Positions 48,441-59,570 of a stretch of DNA of 64,000 bases are shown here, piece by piece (position 1 is the stretch's first letter; each line of letters starts with the position of its first letter). The notes beneath the pieces were generated by a model. It saw nothing but the letters and a program-made list of their open reading frames with translations. It was not told the origin of the DNA and made no database searches. Origin of the DNA: Akebia trifoliata (taxonomy: Eukaryota; Streptophyta; Magnoliopsida; Ranunculales; Lardizabalaceae); NCBI GenBank assembly GCA_017979445.1, contig CM030717.1, positions 27,469,132 to 27,533,131 on the forward strand, read 5' to 3'. The translations under genes and the position numbers were made by a program.

Positions 48441-49039
48441 AGTTGAAAAGCTAAAAGGGCGGTCCAAGCCACCAAGTTTCAGTACCCACAAGGAAAGACT
48501 CAGAAGTCACGAGCATCGTCTACGATTGATCTGAAAATTTTATACTTCTTCAAGTGAACCAAAAGGGAAAATGGTAGATTCTACAATAAATCTCAGAAAG
48601 GCAATACTTTGTTCCCTTGAGCCTAACTCAAAACCTTTAATGTAAAAAGTTAAAATTAAAAGTTGAATCTTTATTGCGCTTGTGATAATCAAATATTTCA
48701 AACCTTCATAACATGGGCACTTTCTTTTTTTCCATAGCATATAGTTTTCCCCTTTATACCAGGGGCATTTTTTTTTTAAACTGTGTTTAATTATCTCCAA
48801 TGTAATGTTTCTTGTCAAACTAGGGGCATTTTTGTTCTCAAGCCTTACCCTCTTGATAGCAATTTCTTTTGAAAACCCCTGAGGTACAAAGATGTTAAAA
48901 AATCTATAAAATTTTTGAAAAACCTTGAGGTTCAAACGGAAGCGTTTCTGATCTCATATTTTGTTTTGCCAAGAGATTAGCTCATTACCCTTTCATATGG
49001 AATAGGAGATAGGGCATTTTTTCTTTTTCAGAATCATTA

Positions 49040-49240
49040 ATTCCTTCCCCAGATTCATTCTTTTTTTCCTAGATTTATTCATTCTTTTTTAGATTTATTT
49101 ATTCTTTCTCAGATTCATTCTTTCTTTCTCAGATTCATTCATTCCCAGATTTATTCATTCTTTCTCAGATTCATTGATTCATTCCCAGATTTATTCATTT
49201 TTTCTCAGATTCATCCATTTTCTCCTAGATTTATTCATTT
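49040..49240 (+). repeat. Short-period repeat of CAGATTCATTCATTC
   Basis: About eight irregular copies of CTCAGATTCATTCATTCTTT with spacing of 20-30 bases. It lies just upstream of the hairpin array, as does a similar run at 10390-10550 in Tat1. Confidence 0.65.
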
Positions 49241-49247
49241 TACTTAT

Positions 49248-49953
49248 ATGCCGCCGAGGGTTATCTCAAATTTTACTCAGATGCCGCCGAGGGTTATCTC
49301 GGATTTTACTCAGTTGCCGCCAAGGGTTTTCTTGGATTTTTCTCAAATGCCGTCGAAGGTTATCTCGAATTTTGCTCAGTCACTACCGAGGGGTATCTTG
49401 AATTTTGCTCAGATGCCACCGAGGGTTATCTCGAATTTTTCTCAATTGTCGCTGAGGGTTTTTTTGGATTTTGCTCAGATGTCGTCCAGGGTTATCTCGG
49501 ATTTTGCTCAGAGGCCGCCGAGGGTTATCTCAAATTTTGCTCAATTGTCGTCAAGGATTTTCTTGGATTTTGCTCAGATGTCACTGAGGGTTATCTCGGA
49601 TTTTACTCAGAGGCCGCCAAGGGTTATCTCAGATTTTGCTCAGATGTTGCTGAGGGTTATCTTGAATTCTGCTCAGTTGCCGCCGAAGGTTATCTCGGAT
49701 TTTGCTCAGATGCCGCCGAGGGTTATCTTGGATTTTGCTCAGAGGTCGCCGAGGGTTATCTTAGATTTTGCTCAGTTGTCGCCAAGGATTTTCTTGGATT
49801 TTGCTCAGATGTCACCGAAAGTTATCTCGGATTTTATTCAGCTGCCGTCGAGGGTTATCTCGGATTTTACTCAGTTGCCGCCAAGGGTTTCTTGGATTTT
49901 GCTCAGATGTTGCTGAGGGTTATCTTGAATTTTGCTCAGTTGCCACCAAAATG
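49248..49953 (+). repeat. 33-bp hairpin tandem repeat, about 21 units (3' UTR of Tat2)
   Basis: Unit of 33 bp of the type ATGCCGCCGAGGGTTATCTC followed by GGATTTTGCTCAG. It keeps one frame, giving an 11-residue repeat (M/L)PPRVISDFAQ over 222 codons until a 32-bp unit breaks it at about 49890. Homologous to the 34-bp array of Tat1. Each unit can form a short stem; arms occur as CCGAG/CTCGG and CCAAG/CTTGG. There is no evidence that the peptide is made. The frame has no promoter or homologue in Tat1, where the period is 34. Confidence 0.9.
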
Positions 49954-51590
49954 TTTTCAGATTTTTTTCTCAAGAATGATGGCGATTATCAACAAAATGC
50001 ATATCTATGGTGAGAAAAAAATGGATGTGACTGTGATAGAAAAAATTCTTTTGACAAAGACATCGAAATTTAACTATGTGGTTCGATTAAAGAATCAAAG
50101 GACCTAGATAATCTTTAAACTGATGAACTACAAGGTTCATTGTTGCTTCATAAACAAAAAATGCTCCAACAAGAAAAAAAAAAGAGCAAGCAATGCAGGC
50201 CTCCACCAACAACAACCCATATTCGCCACCAAACAAAGCATATCGAAGAAGAGGAAGAGGTAGAGGTAAAAATGATCGCAGAAATTCACAACAAAAATCT
50301 GAAGATAATCAAGGGAGAGGAAGAGGTCGAGGTGGTCACCATTAAACTGCTTACAGACCAAAGTTAACAGAGAAATCCAATATAAAGTGTTTTAGATGTC
50401 ACAAGTTTGGCCATTATAAGTCTGAATATATAGTTAATTTATCTAAAGGTCGCGGTGAAAAGTTTAACTATGCATAGAAGGAAGAAGAAGTATCTTTGTT
50501 GATGGTTTGTCATGCTAAGGAGAAAACCCATGAGAACCTGTTGCACTTAGACATATGTTGCAACAATCATATGTGTGAAGACAATTCTGCATTCTTTGAG
50601 TTGGATGACACCTTTCGTGACAGTGTAAAATTTAGTGACAATTCTAAAGTCTCTGTTATGGGGAAAGGTAACAATCCAAACCAAAAGAAACTCTATTCAG
50701 ACTATCTGTAATGTTCTTTCTGTTCCAAATTTGATAACAAATTTGCTTAGTGTTGGTCAACTTCAACAAAAGGGATATGAGATCTTTATTAAAGATGGAA
50801 TTTACAAAATTCAACATGAGAAATTTGGCTTAATTTCTCAAATCAACATGAAAGCAAATCGAATGTTCCCGTTGTATCTCCACAACACAAGTCCAACATG
50901 CTTATCTACTAGATTGAAAGATGAGGCATAGTTATGGCATTTTCGTCATGGGCATCTGAACTTTAGCAGATTGAAGACTCTTCAATAAAAGAATATGATG
51001 ATGGGTCTTCCTCAAATTGAATCCTCCTCTCAAATTTCTGAAAAATGTGTTGTTAGCAAACAACATCGGAATAATTTTACACAAGAAAAATCTTGGAGAG
51101 CAAAGAAAGCGTTGGAGCTGGTCTATTCTAACATTTAAGGGTCGATAAATCCATCTTCGAATGAAGGTAAAAAATATATAATTAACTTCATTGATGATTA
51201 TACTCAAAAAAATATAGATATTTTTTACCATAGAAATCTGAAGCTTTGGCAGCCTTTAAGAATTATAAAGTGCTTATTGAGAAAGAAGCTAGTATTCCAA
51301 CTAAAATTCTTTGCACTGATCATGGTGGAGAATACAACTCACAAGATTTTGCAATTTTTTGCGAAACGCACTGCATCAAGAGGCAAACTTACAACAGCTT
51401 CCACGTCCCAACAGATTGGTGTTTGCGAGAGAAGAATCGCACAATTCTGAATATGGTGTGAAGCCTTTTAACAAGCAGTAGCATTCCAAAAGTTTCTAGC
51501 ATGAAGCAGTCAACTGGAGCATTCACATTTTGAACAAAAGTCGTACACTTGTTATTCAAACTATGACACCTGAAGAAGCTTAGAATGGAC
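49954..51590 (+). pseudogene. Second copy of copia gag-protease-integrase segment
   Basis: Repeats 36449-38083 base for base in order: middle gag, zinc knuckle (last Cys changed to Tyr), DICCNNHMC protease start, LWHFRHGHLNF, FIDDYT, CTDHGGEYNSQDF, ending with the same AATGGAC before a Tat LTR. Identity by eye is about 89 % at the left, about 98 % in the middle (50385-50945) and about 88 % at the right. Stops at about 50991 and 51138 are shared with the first copy, so it was already dead when duplicated. Confidence 0.9.
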
Positions 51591-53150
51591 TGTAGACACC
51601 CCATTTTTGTGGTCACCTGATTAATCAACTCGTCAACCTGATCGCGATGACTCCTAATGATGGATGATTATTCCAATGCTTTATTTGTTACTAAATATGT
51701 TTCAGAAATTCAGATGAGGTATCTTAAACTAACAAAACTGTAGACATAACTCTACGCTAGGAAAATATAACTCCAAAAACATAGAAATCATCATCTTGCA
51801 GACAAAAAGAAGCTTTATGATAAAAATCACAAAAAAATGATCAAATTATCAAAATACCCCTAACACCAAAACATCCTTAGAGCCCACAATTCGCTTAGGA
51901 AAACCCTTTCAAATACATAAAACAACAAAGTGAAACCAAATAAATCATTTCACCAATTTTCACCAAATTCGTCAAAATTATGAAAATGCCCATCATAAGG
52001 GTTGACAATCATTTCACATCAAAAAATTTCATAAGTGACATAAACCAATAATCCCATTGAATTCCTTACAAATAATTGATTCCAAAACATCTCGGAATAT
52101 CGAAAATCGACTTGAAACGCAAAAGTTCTATTCGAGGGCAAAACGATAATTTTTCAATTCTTAAAATTTTTAATTTCGAAATTAAGAAATAAAATATTAA
52201 TTAATATAAATTAAAATCTTAATAAAATTAATTTAAAAATCTAAAACAAGTCAATCTCATAAGATTTAAGTGAAAACTCTAATGAAAATTCTAATCTAAA
52301 GAAACCAAATCAATCTCATAAGACTTAAGTCAAAACCCTAATTAAAATCCTAATCAAGTCAATCTCATAAGACTTAAGTCAAACTCTTAATTAAAACCCT
52401 AATCTAAAGAAATCAAGTCAATTTCATAAGACTTAAGTCAAAACCCTAATCTAAAAAGACTAAGTCAATCTCATAAAACTAAAGTCAAAACCCTAATTAA
52501 AATCTTAAAAGAAACCTAATCAAACACTAACTCTACCCAAAAAACTCTATAAATAGAGAGCCTCCACAACCCAATTTCGTAGGTCAAAGAAAATCCTAAA
52601 AAAATTGGTCAAAAAGCCACTCTATCCTTCCCAAAATCTTGATTTTGAATTCTCCCTTACTTATCATCCAAATCCTAACTTTTATCAAAAAAAACTTCCA
52701 AAACTCCCCAAAAATCACCTAGAAACCCATCACAATACTAGAAAAAACTTATATCTAAGGAGTAGATACTTTATTTTGGAGATCCGAAGTAAATCCGGTG
52801 ATAGAACAAAGTGAAGAGAATTTATACGAGAGACTGTTTACTATATCTGAGGGAACAAGTTGTTATGATCATCACAGGTATAATTTCTTTGTCTTTTTTA
52901 ATTATTTTAGGTCTTTAGCAATGTAATATTCTTGGGAATAAGTAGAGAGTGGCGTTTGCCGAACGGGATTGGTGCCTAACACCTTCCAACCCCGTAACAT
53001 GATCCCCGGACTTAGTATCTTTTGTAGATTAGTTGTTTTATTCGTTTTGAGTCAATGCTCGGTTCCTAGACCATAATAACTAGGTGGCAACTCCCAAACT
53101 TCGAAAATCAAAAGAGGATCCGCACACCCCGCGGATCGAGGGCGCTTTCA
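51591..53150 (+). mobile_element. Solo Tat LTR with TSD TGGAC inside copia
   Basis: 1560 bp, begins TGTAGACACCCCATTTTTGT and ends GCGGATCGAGGGCGCTTTCA. It is flanked on both sides by TGGAC (51586-51590 and 53151-53155), with copia sequence continuing from integrase on the left to the polyprotein linker on the right. No primer site follows and no polypurine tract precedes it, so it is a solo LTR, not the true 3' LTR of Tat2. TATA box at 52545-52556. Confidence 0.88.
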
Positions 53151-54480
53151 TGGACGTAGACCTACTGTAAACCGTTTCAAAATTTTCAGAGGCATTGCGT
53201 ATTCCCATATTCCATATCAAAAAAGAAAAAAACTAGATGACAAGGAAGAAAAATGCATTTTTCTTGGTGTTAGTGATCAGTCAAAAGTTTATAAGCTGTA
53301 TAATCTTATCACTAAGAAAATCATTATTAGTCATGATGTAATTTTTTATGAAGATAGGTTCTGAACATAGGAAGACAAAGGAGTTGGACAACAAATTCCA
53401 ACAAACTTTAATGGAGATGGAGAAGACAAAAAATACCAACAGGTTGAGATTAAGCAACAATCAGAAGACTTGGTTCCCACATTCCCACAAAGTCCACCAA
53501 TAGCTACTACTGATGTATTATCGAGGGAACAATCTGACGTAGCAAGCAGTTCACGCTCAACATATTCAAAGGTGACCTGCATGGATAGAGGATTATGAGG
53601 TACAAGGAATCGACCACAACGAAGACTTGCTTACTCATTTTGTTCTTTTTTCAGATTGTGACCCTACAGTTTTCGAACACGCTGTTAAATAATCAAAATA
53701 ACGGAAGGTGATGGATAACAAAATTTCAGTTATTGAAAGGAATAACACTTGGGAGTTGACAGAGCTTCCAAAAGGTCTAAAGGCGATTGGTGTGAAGTGG
53801 GTTTACAAGACCAAGTTGAAAGAGAACGACGAAGTCGACAAATACAAGGCATGTTTGATAGCAAAAGGCTACAAGTAAGAGTTCGTCGTCGATTATAAAA
53901 AAGTTTTTTCTTCGATTGCGAGGCATGAGACAATCAAATTGTTGACTGCGTTAGCAACACAAAATTCATGACTTATCTTCCAGTTGGACGTGAAATCGGC
54001 TTTCTTACTTGGAGAATTGGAAGAAGAAGTATTTATTGATCAACCTCCTGGTCATGTGAAATTTGGAAATGAGCATAAGGTGTATAAATTAAAAAAGGCT
54101 CTATATGGATTAAAACAAGCTCCACGAGCTTGGTATAGTCGTATAGAAGCTTATTTTTTTAAGAAAGGATTTCAAAAATGTCATTATGAACATATATTTT
54201 TTACAAAAATAGAAGGAGGAAAAAATACTCATTATTTGCTTATACGTTGATGATCTTATATTCACTGGCGGCATGTTTGAAAAATTCAAAGAGACCATGA
54301 TGGTTGAGTTTGATATATCTGATCTTAGCAAAATGTATTATTTTCTTGGTATTGAAGTAGTGCAATCTATTGGTGAAATTTTTATTTCTCAAAAAAAATA
54401 TATCCAAGAGAATCTTTCGGTACTTGCAAGGTACAATGGAATTTGGTCTCTTCTACAAGATGGGATAAAAATCAGACTTC
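53151..54480 (+). pseudogene. Copia integrase end and reverse transcriptase remnant
   Basis: Begins with the end of integrase (DDKEEKCIFLGVSDQSKVYK region near 53235-53290). RT follows: [59 protein letters not shown], and the catalytic [10 protein letters not shown] from 54243, one frame away from the preceding piece. After FEKFKETM...FDISDLSKMYYFLGIEVVQ the sequence jumps from the YIQE region straight to AKRIFRYLQGT-like wording at about 54403-54435. About 100 residues are therefore deleted at a short shared phrase AAGAGAAT. Confidence 0.85.
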
Positions 54481-54957
54481 ATGAGCTTTACTAACAGCGA
54501 TTATGCCGGGGATCAAGATAATAAAAGGAGTACTTCAGGATATGTTTTTATGCTGGGTTCAGGGGCTGTTTCTTGGTCATCAAAGAAGCAGTCAATCGTG
54601 ACTTTGTCAACTACTGAGGTTGAATTTGTTGTTGCAACTTCATGTACATGTCAAGCTATATGGCTGCAAAAAATTCTAGAAGATTTTTATTTCAAGAGAC
54701 AAGGACCTACCGTAATGTTTTGTGACAATAGCTCGACAATCAAACTCTCCAAGAATCCTGTCCTACATGGATGAAGCAAGCACATTGATATGAAGTATCA
54801 TTTCTTAAGAGATCTCACAAGGAATGGAACTCTTGATCTCATCCACTGCCGGAGTAAAGACCAATTTGCAAATATATTTACCAAGTCCCTCAAACTACCT
54901 GCATTTCAGAAGCTAAGGAAGTTGCTTGGTGTTTGCATGTTGGAGAATCCAGTTTGA
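54481..54957 (+). pseudogene. Copia RNase H remnant
   Basis: FTNSDYAGDQDNKRSTSGYV followed by FMLGSGAVSWSSKKQSIVTL and STTEVEFVVATSC is the copia RNase H, with the acidic residues of SDYAGD and STTEVE. After a stop at 54773 it continues with SKHIDMKYHFLRDL and QFANIFTKSLKLPAFQKLRK, the usual C-terminus. The end of the polyprotein is at the TGA 54956-54958. Confidence 0.87.
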
Positions 54958-55006
54958 GGGATGGTACTTTTGAAATTACTCTTAGTAAATTGTTATTATG
55001 TGTATC

Positions 55007-55022
55007 AGTTTAAGAGAGGGAT
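55007..55022 (+). other. Polypurine tract of the copia element
   Basis: AAGAGAGGGAT immediately precedes the 3' LTR start at 55023. Confidence 0.65.
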
Positions 55023-55296
55023 TGTTGAATTAGTCAAAGTTGTTTTTTTATTTGATCATTTAATTGTCCGTTGTGTTATCCTAGTTTTTAGGTATTTTGT
55101 TGAGTTTGTTTTATTATTGCAGAAGTTGCTGGTGGTTGCCTAGTCTTTAGGTGTTAGTGGTCAAGTAGTAGGTTGGTATATTTGCCTATATAAAGACCAT
55201 TGATTAATGAATTCAATACTAGTAGAAAAGCTTTTCTCTTCATTGTGCTTTATTTGTCTTTATGCTATATTGTTATTCCTCTGTAAAAGTGTGACA
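55023..55296 (+). repeat. 3' LTR of the copia element
   Basis: 274 bp, same length and ends as 35681-35954; about 90 % alike by eye. TATA-like TGCCTATATAAAG at 55183-55195. Confidence 0.88.
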
Positions 55297-57407
55297 TGTA
55301 TTGGATAGCGCTCTAATGTGGTTTCTCTCCACTTCTCATATTCAATCTCGCTATCTAGACAGTCACATCATTATCTATTCATTAAAAGAGCTGTTCAGGT
55401 CAAGCTTTTGCACTTCTTGTAGCAAAGTTGTGAAGCTAGAAATGACACTCTCTTGGCTTTATTACAGAAAAATGTTTGGGCAGCAGCAAGTTGCGTTTTC
55501 CAATTTGTTGAATGAGTTGCAGCCTTAGCTAAGTTAGCTACTCTCAATGGTAGCAGGCTGACATTATACAGCTCTTCCATATCGCTATCTTCGCATCCAT
55601 CTTGCTATCCCGCTATCCTTCCATCTCTGCAAATCGCTATCATTTCCCCATGTATCTTCATACCACTGTTCTTTTCTTCACATTCACACCTCTATCATCA
55701 TCTCTAAACCGCTATATTTGCAACCCATACCATTATTTCCCAAAATCGTTGTGCCACCTCTTTCTTCCTTGTTTGCCATTACCTGCAATAGCAGCAACGC
55801 ATCACAGCCATTTGCACTTTATGTTTAACAGCTACCTTATGCTTCCAGCACACTCCTCTTTATGCCACCTCCACCTTACAGTAGTAGCCACTGCTACCTC
55901 GTGCTGCCCACACTCTGTGAACTGGATAGCAGCCACAGCGATTTCATTCTGCTCATACCATTATTTTCCTCTTCCCATATTAGTTTTCCTTCCCATCCTG
56001 CTATGCCTACTACTTCCATATCACTATTTTTTTTTACTCTTCAAGCAGCTATTTTTTCTTTTATTTTTCATTTCGTTATCCCATTGAGATTGTGATTTCT
56101 TCTTTTTCACGGCAGCATCTTCCATTCCCCACTTGCCTCTTCATACCTCTATTCCGCATAAAATAACAACTCACACAGCCAACCATTGCCACCACCTGCT
56201 TTGGTGGATATTCCATGCAGCCACAGCTGCAATTTTCATCTTTTCTTCATTCTTTTTATCTGCCATTTGGCTGCTTATTGCAAGCCACAGCAGATTAACC
56301 AACACTGGTTGCCACCTACTGCTATCATATGTGACATTTTCATTGAGCCTGAGTTAGGAATGATTTATTTCCATGTTTTTCACCCCATGGTACTAACATG
56401 TGGCACATCTCCCATACATCTTCCACCTCATGCTGTTACAAAATACATTTTGCTCATAGCAACCTCACTCCTTGGACTTTTGACTGATCAACTGCCATCG
56501 CATCCCTTTTTCCAATTTCTTCTCACATAGCTATGTGGCTGCTACCAACCTAGCAGCAAGCCCATCCCTTTTGCACTTCTTTCATTTTGAAAATAAAATA
56601 AAAAATAAAACAAATGAACATCTGATTTCCTACCTTGCAATGACCCAACTCGTAAAATAAACCATTTCACATTGCCTCACAATAATGGAAAATAAAATAA
56701 ACATGAATATCGCCTTGCAATAACATAAATAAATGTTAACCCCCGGATATCCACTCACCACCACATACAAACAAAGAGTCCACACTCTCGTTTATGAAAC
56801 ATAAAATAACCTATTCCAAACATTTTATATAAGACATTCAATGCTTCAAATACATCTATTTTCAATTTCAACTAACAATGAACACTTTTAAAAATAAATT
56901 ATAAATATAAAATTCATTTTATTAAAATATGTGTGAAAAATAGTTCAAAATGATTAAAATTGGATTTTTAAAGTAATTCACATGAGTATGGGTGATCAAC
57001 ACAAGTCTGGAGGGCTAAAACTAAAATGTGGAAAATGTTTCAATTTTGTACATAGGGCTCTGGGTGAGTCAACAAACAGGAAGTTGGGTCAACCAAGCTT
57101 GTTGGGTCGATAGAACCTTAGAGTTGCTCACTTTCAATTTGTTTGTGGGACGATAAGTCGATTGACCAAGCATGTTGAATAGATCGAACTTGAGAGTTTC
57201 TCAACCTAAGTTCTTCTTTTAGGGCAAATGGTCGATCAATTTAATAAAACATATAAGGTTTTGAATCGAAGCTACAATGCATTGAAAACTATGACTATTA
57301 AGAAGGTTTAGAAATTCCTTACTTTAAATCTGAGTTGAGTAATCCTTGATAAATGCAGGAATTTGGGTTGGTTTAAGTTTTATCCTCTCCAAAGTAAATA
57401 AAAATTA
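55297..57407. other. Pyrimidine-rich region, no gene recognised
   Basis: From 55560 to 56560 the plus strand is rich in C and T, with many scattered CTATC, CCACC and CAGCCACAGC phrases but no fixed period. The longest frames (161 and 114 codons) are His/Pro/Leu-rich with no known motif, which is what such composition gives. From 56600 the sequence is AT-rich. Around 57065-57230 the words GGTC(A/G)A and TTGACC recur, resembling the variable islands of the family G LTRs. Confidence 0.5.
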
Positions 57408-58076
57408 TGTCACGTCCTGAAATCCCAACAAGAATCCTGAGGACTCATCAGTCAGAATCTCGAGGTATGAGGTAAACATATGCACAACCTACTAGAACAA
57501 ACACAGATAATAATACTTGTGAAATAAAAATATAAGCAGCGAAAATAATAAAATAACTAACATCTATACATATCTAGAGTCAACGAAACCTGTCATCAAA
57601 CACCGACATAATCAAATCCTCAATCTCATAATATATTGGATTACAAAACTTTCAAAGTGACGTATTTCTTATCTACAATCAAAAGTCGCTAAGATCCTCC
57701 ACTAATCCTCAGATAGACGACGACAAGACATCGACTTGATCCTCCTCGAATGACTCCTCAAGGAAAGGCTCCTCAAAAATTGAATAATCTGTAAAGGTGG
57801 AGGATAGGGTGAGTAACAAGGAAATATTACTCAGCAGGATGAATGTCATTCTAACAACGAGTCACACACACACAAGTAAACACCTTAACAGTTAAATAAT
57901 GTAGGTTTTTATAATGAAACATACGATAAATGTCTAAATATAATCAATAAATAATTGTAATAAACTTCAATTTATCATTTCTATCAATTAAAATAACACA
58001 TACAACTTTCAAATGGAAAATCTCTATCAACATTTCAAAATAATAATATAAAATAAAAATAAAAAATAAAAAAAAT

Positions 58077-58079
<3 letters not shown>

Positions 58080-58141
<62 letters not shown>
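58080..58141. repeat. (TA)n microsatellite, about 31 units
   Basis: An uninterrupted TA tract of about 62 bases inside LTR copy G. Copies E and F lack it at the same place. Confidence 0.95.
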
Positions 58142-58144
<3 letters not shown>

Positions 58145-59479
58145 GAACACGACGGTGTAATCGATAAGAGAACAGAGGAATACATTGATATAATCGTCTC
58201 AACTATGACAATTCGATATTTCAAACTTCAAATTTGATGTGGAATCTCATCATTATAATTTTATTTTATGGCTGGTCTAGCATATAACGGTAGGTTGACC
58301 ATTTATCCAACTCAAACTGACAGTTGATCAAGAACCCAATACTAAGTTGAATTAAGAGTGAGATCAACCATTTGACGAATATAGGCTAATAGTGATTACT
58401 AACTAGCTTAGGAGACCCCTTGCGTCAAAGGCTATCAAAAGGTAATGGATGTGAACCTTAACTACCTCTACACTATAAAAGATCGCCTTTACTCACAAGG
58501 TTCCCCAAAAAATAAGTAGAAAAAATTTTCGGATCTCATAAGCTGTAATATGCTCTAGGGTATCCCATATTACCGAAGAGCATATGATATCTAGCGCCAT
58601 CCTAAATTGACTCGTCGCTTCTAGATACACAGGAACGTGTCACTCTTTATAGGTTTTCTACAAAGTTTTTTTGGTAGACAAAATAGTTTATTTTGTATAC
58701 TATAAACTAGTTTCTTTTTATTGAAAATATAAACAAGATTCGGTAATGCTCTCTAATGACATCCATCTGTTATTTTCTTCCATCCATCTATCTATCTATC
58801 TATCATGTTTTACGTGGCATGGCCACTATGTAAAACTAGAAACATTATCCCATCAATCAATTGAGAACATATGTTCTCTCTATCCATCCATCAATTAAAT
58901 CGATCAATCTATCGTCTAACTTCCTACATATCTATCAAAGTATTTTTACTTTTAAAGTTATTTGAAATCCATCGAGCATCAATCAATTTCATTCTATGAT
59001 TTTGGTTCAGTAGAAAGACTCGAAAAATATGATAAAGTCGTAAGACATAAAAGTTGAAAATTTGTTAAACTTGTGAAAATTTAGCTAAGTGTTAGAAAAG
59101 TGATTTTTCAAAGTTATCAAAATTGAAAATAAGTTTTTATAAATGAAAATCTTCGACAACATGAGAAATACCATGTAATTTTTAAAGCTTAATTCAAATG
59201 AACGATAAAGATATCGAGTTTTAAAAATCGGATAAAAATGTCGAAATTTACGTTTTGTTCTTGAAACCAAAAATCACATTTTGATACGATGAGATTTAGA
59301 TCTTAAAACCATTTTCAAAGTTTTCAAATTGGAGGTAAAACCTTAATTTTTAAAGTAAATGGAATGAAGGTGCTTTTAATGAAATGAACATGCTTTTGGT
59401 GCTTCTTTTGAAATGAATATGCTTGACAATATAATAAAATTTTGCTGAAAAAAATTTTCAAAAAAATTTTACAAATTTA

Positions 59480-59570
59480 GCGGGACCGATGGTTGGGCCA
59501 GTGGAATCCGTTGGAATTGATTTTTGGGGTCGGCGGATCGGTTTTTAAGGCCAATGGGACCGGCAACAAA
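59480..59570 (-). repeat. GC-rich variable module of LTR copy G
   Basis: Words GGGACCGATGG, GGTCGGCGGATCGG and GGGACCGGCAAC. Position matches the modules of the other copies. Motif is nearer to that of copy B (GTCGGT) than to E and F. Confidence 0.5.

Larger units (their letters stand above)
38084..49953 (+). mobile_element. Tat2: Ty3/Tat-like element, older, 3' end lost
   Basis: Starts with a 1558-bp LTR and a tRNA-Arg-type primer site, follows the order of Tat1 in plus orientation (conserved block, pol pieces, 60-66 bp array, hairpin array) and then stops inside the hairpin array, where copia gag begins. The polypurine tract and its own 3' LTR are missing. The TSD is TGGAC (38079-38083), also found on both sides of the solo LTR at 51591-53150. 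It carries two insertions absent from Tat1: a gene-like segment and a DNA transposon. Confidence 0.88.
35681..55296 (+). mobile_element. Ty1/copia element (with nested Tat2), near-TSD TATAT/TGTAT
   Basis: LTRs of 274 bp at 35681-35954 and 55023-55296 begin TGTTGAATTAG and end AAAAGTGTGACA. Flanks TATAT and TGTAT agree at four of five bases. Domain order protease, integrase, RT, RNase H identifies copia. LTRs differ at roughly one base in ten by eye, so it is old. The element is split at 38083/53151 by Tat2 material. Without it the copia is about 4.5 kb. Confidence 0.9.

Noticed and set aside
51591..53150. Reading this LTR as the true 3' LTR of Tat2
   Set aside because: Copia integrase and TGGAC lie directly before it, with no polypurine tract. 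It is flanked by TGGAC on both sides, as a solo LTR would be.
55602..56530. Frames of 161 and 114 codons as possible genes
   Set aside because: Composition follows the pyrimidine-rich DNA, there are no recognisable motifs, and several frames are open at once.
57944..58224. Minus-strand frames with alternating Tyr-Ile
   Set aside because: They are translations of the (TA)n microsatellite.
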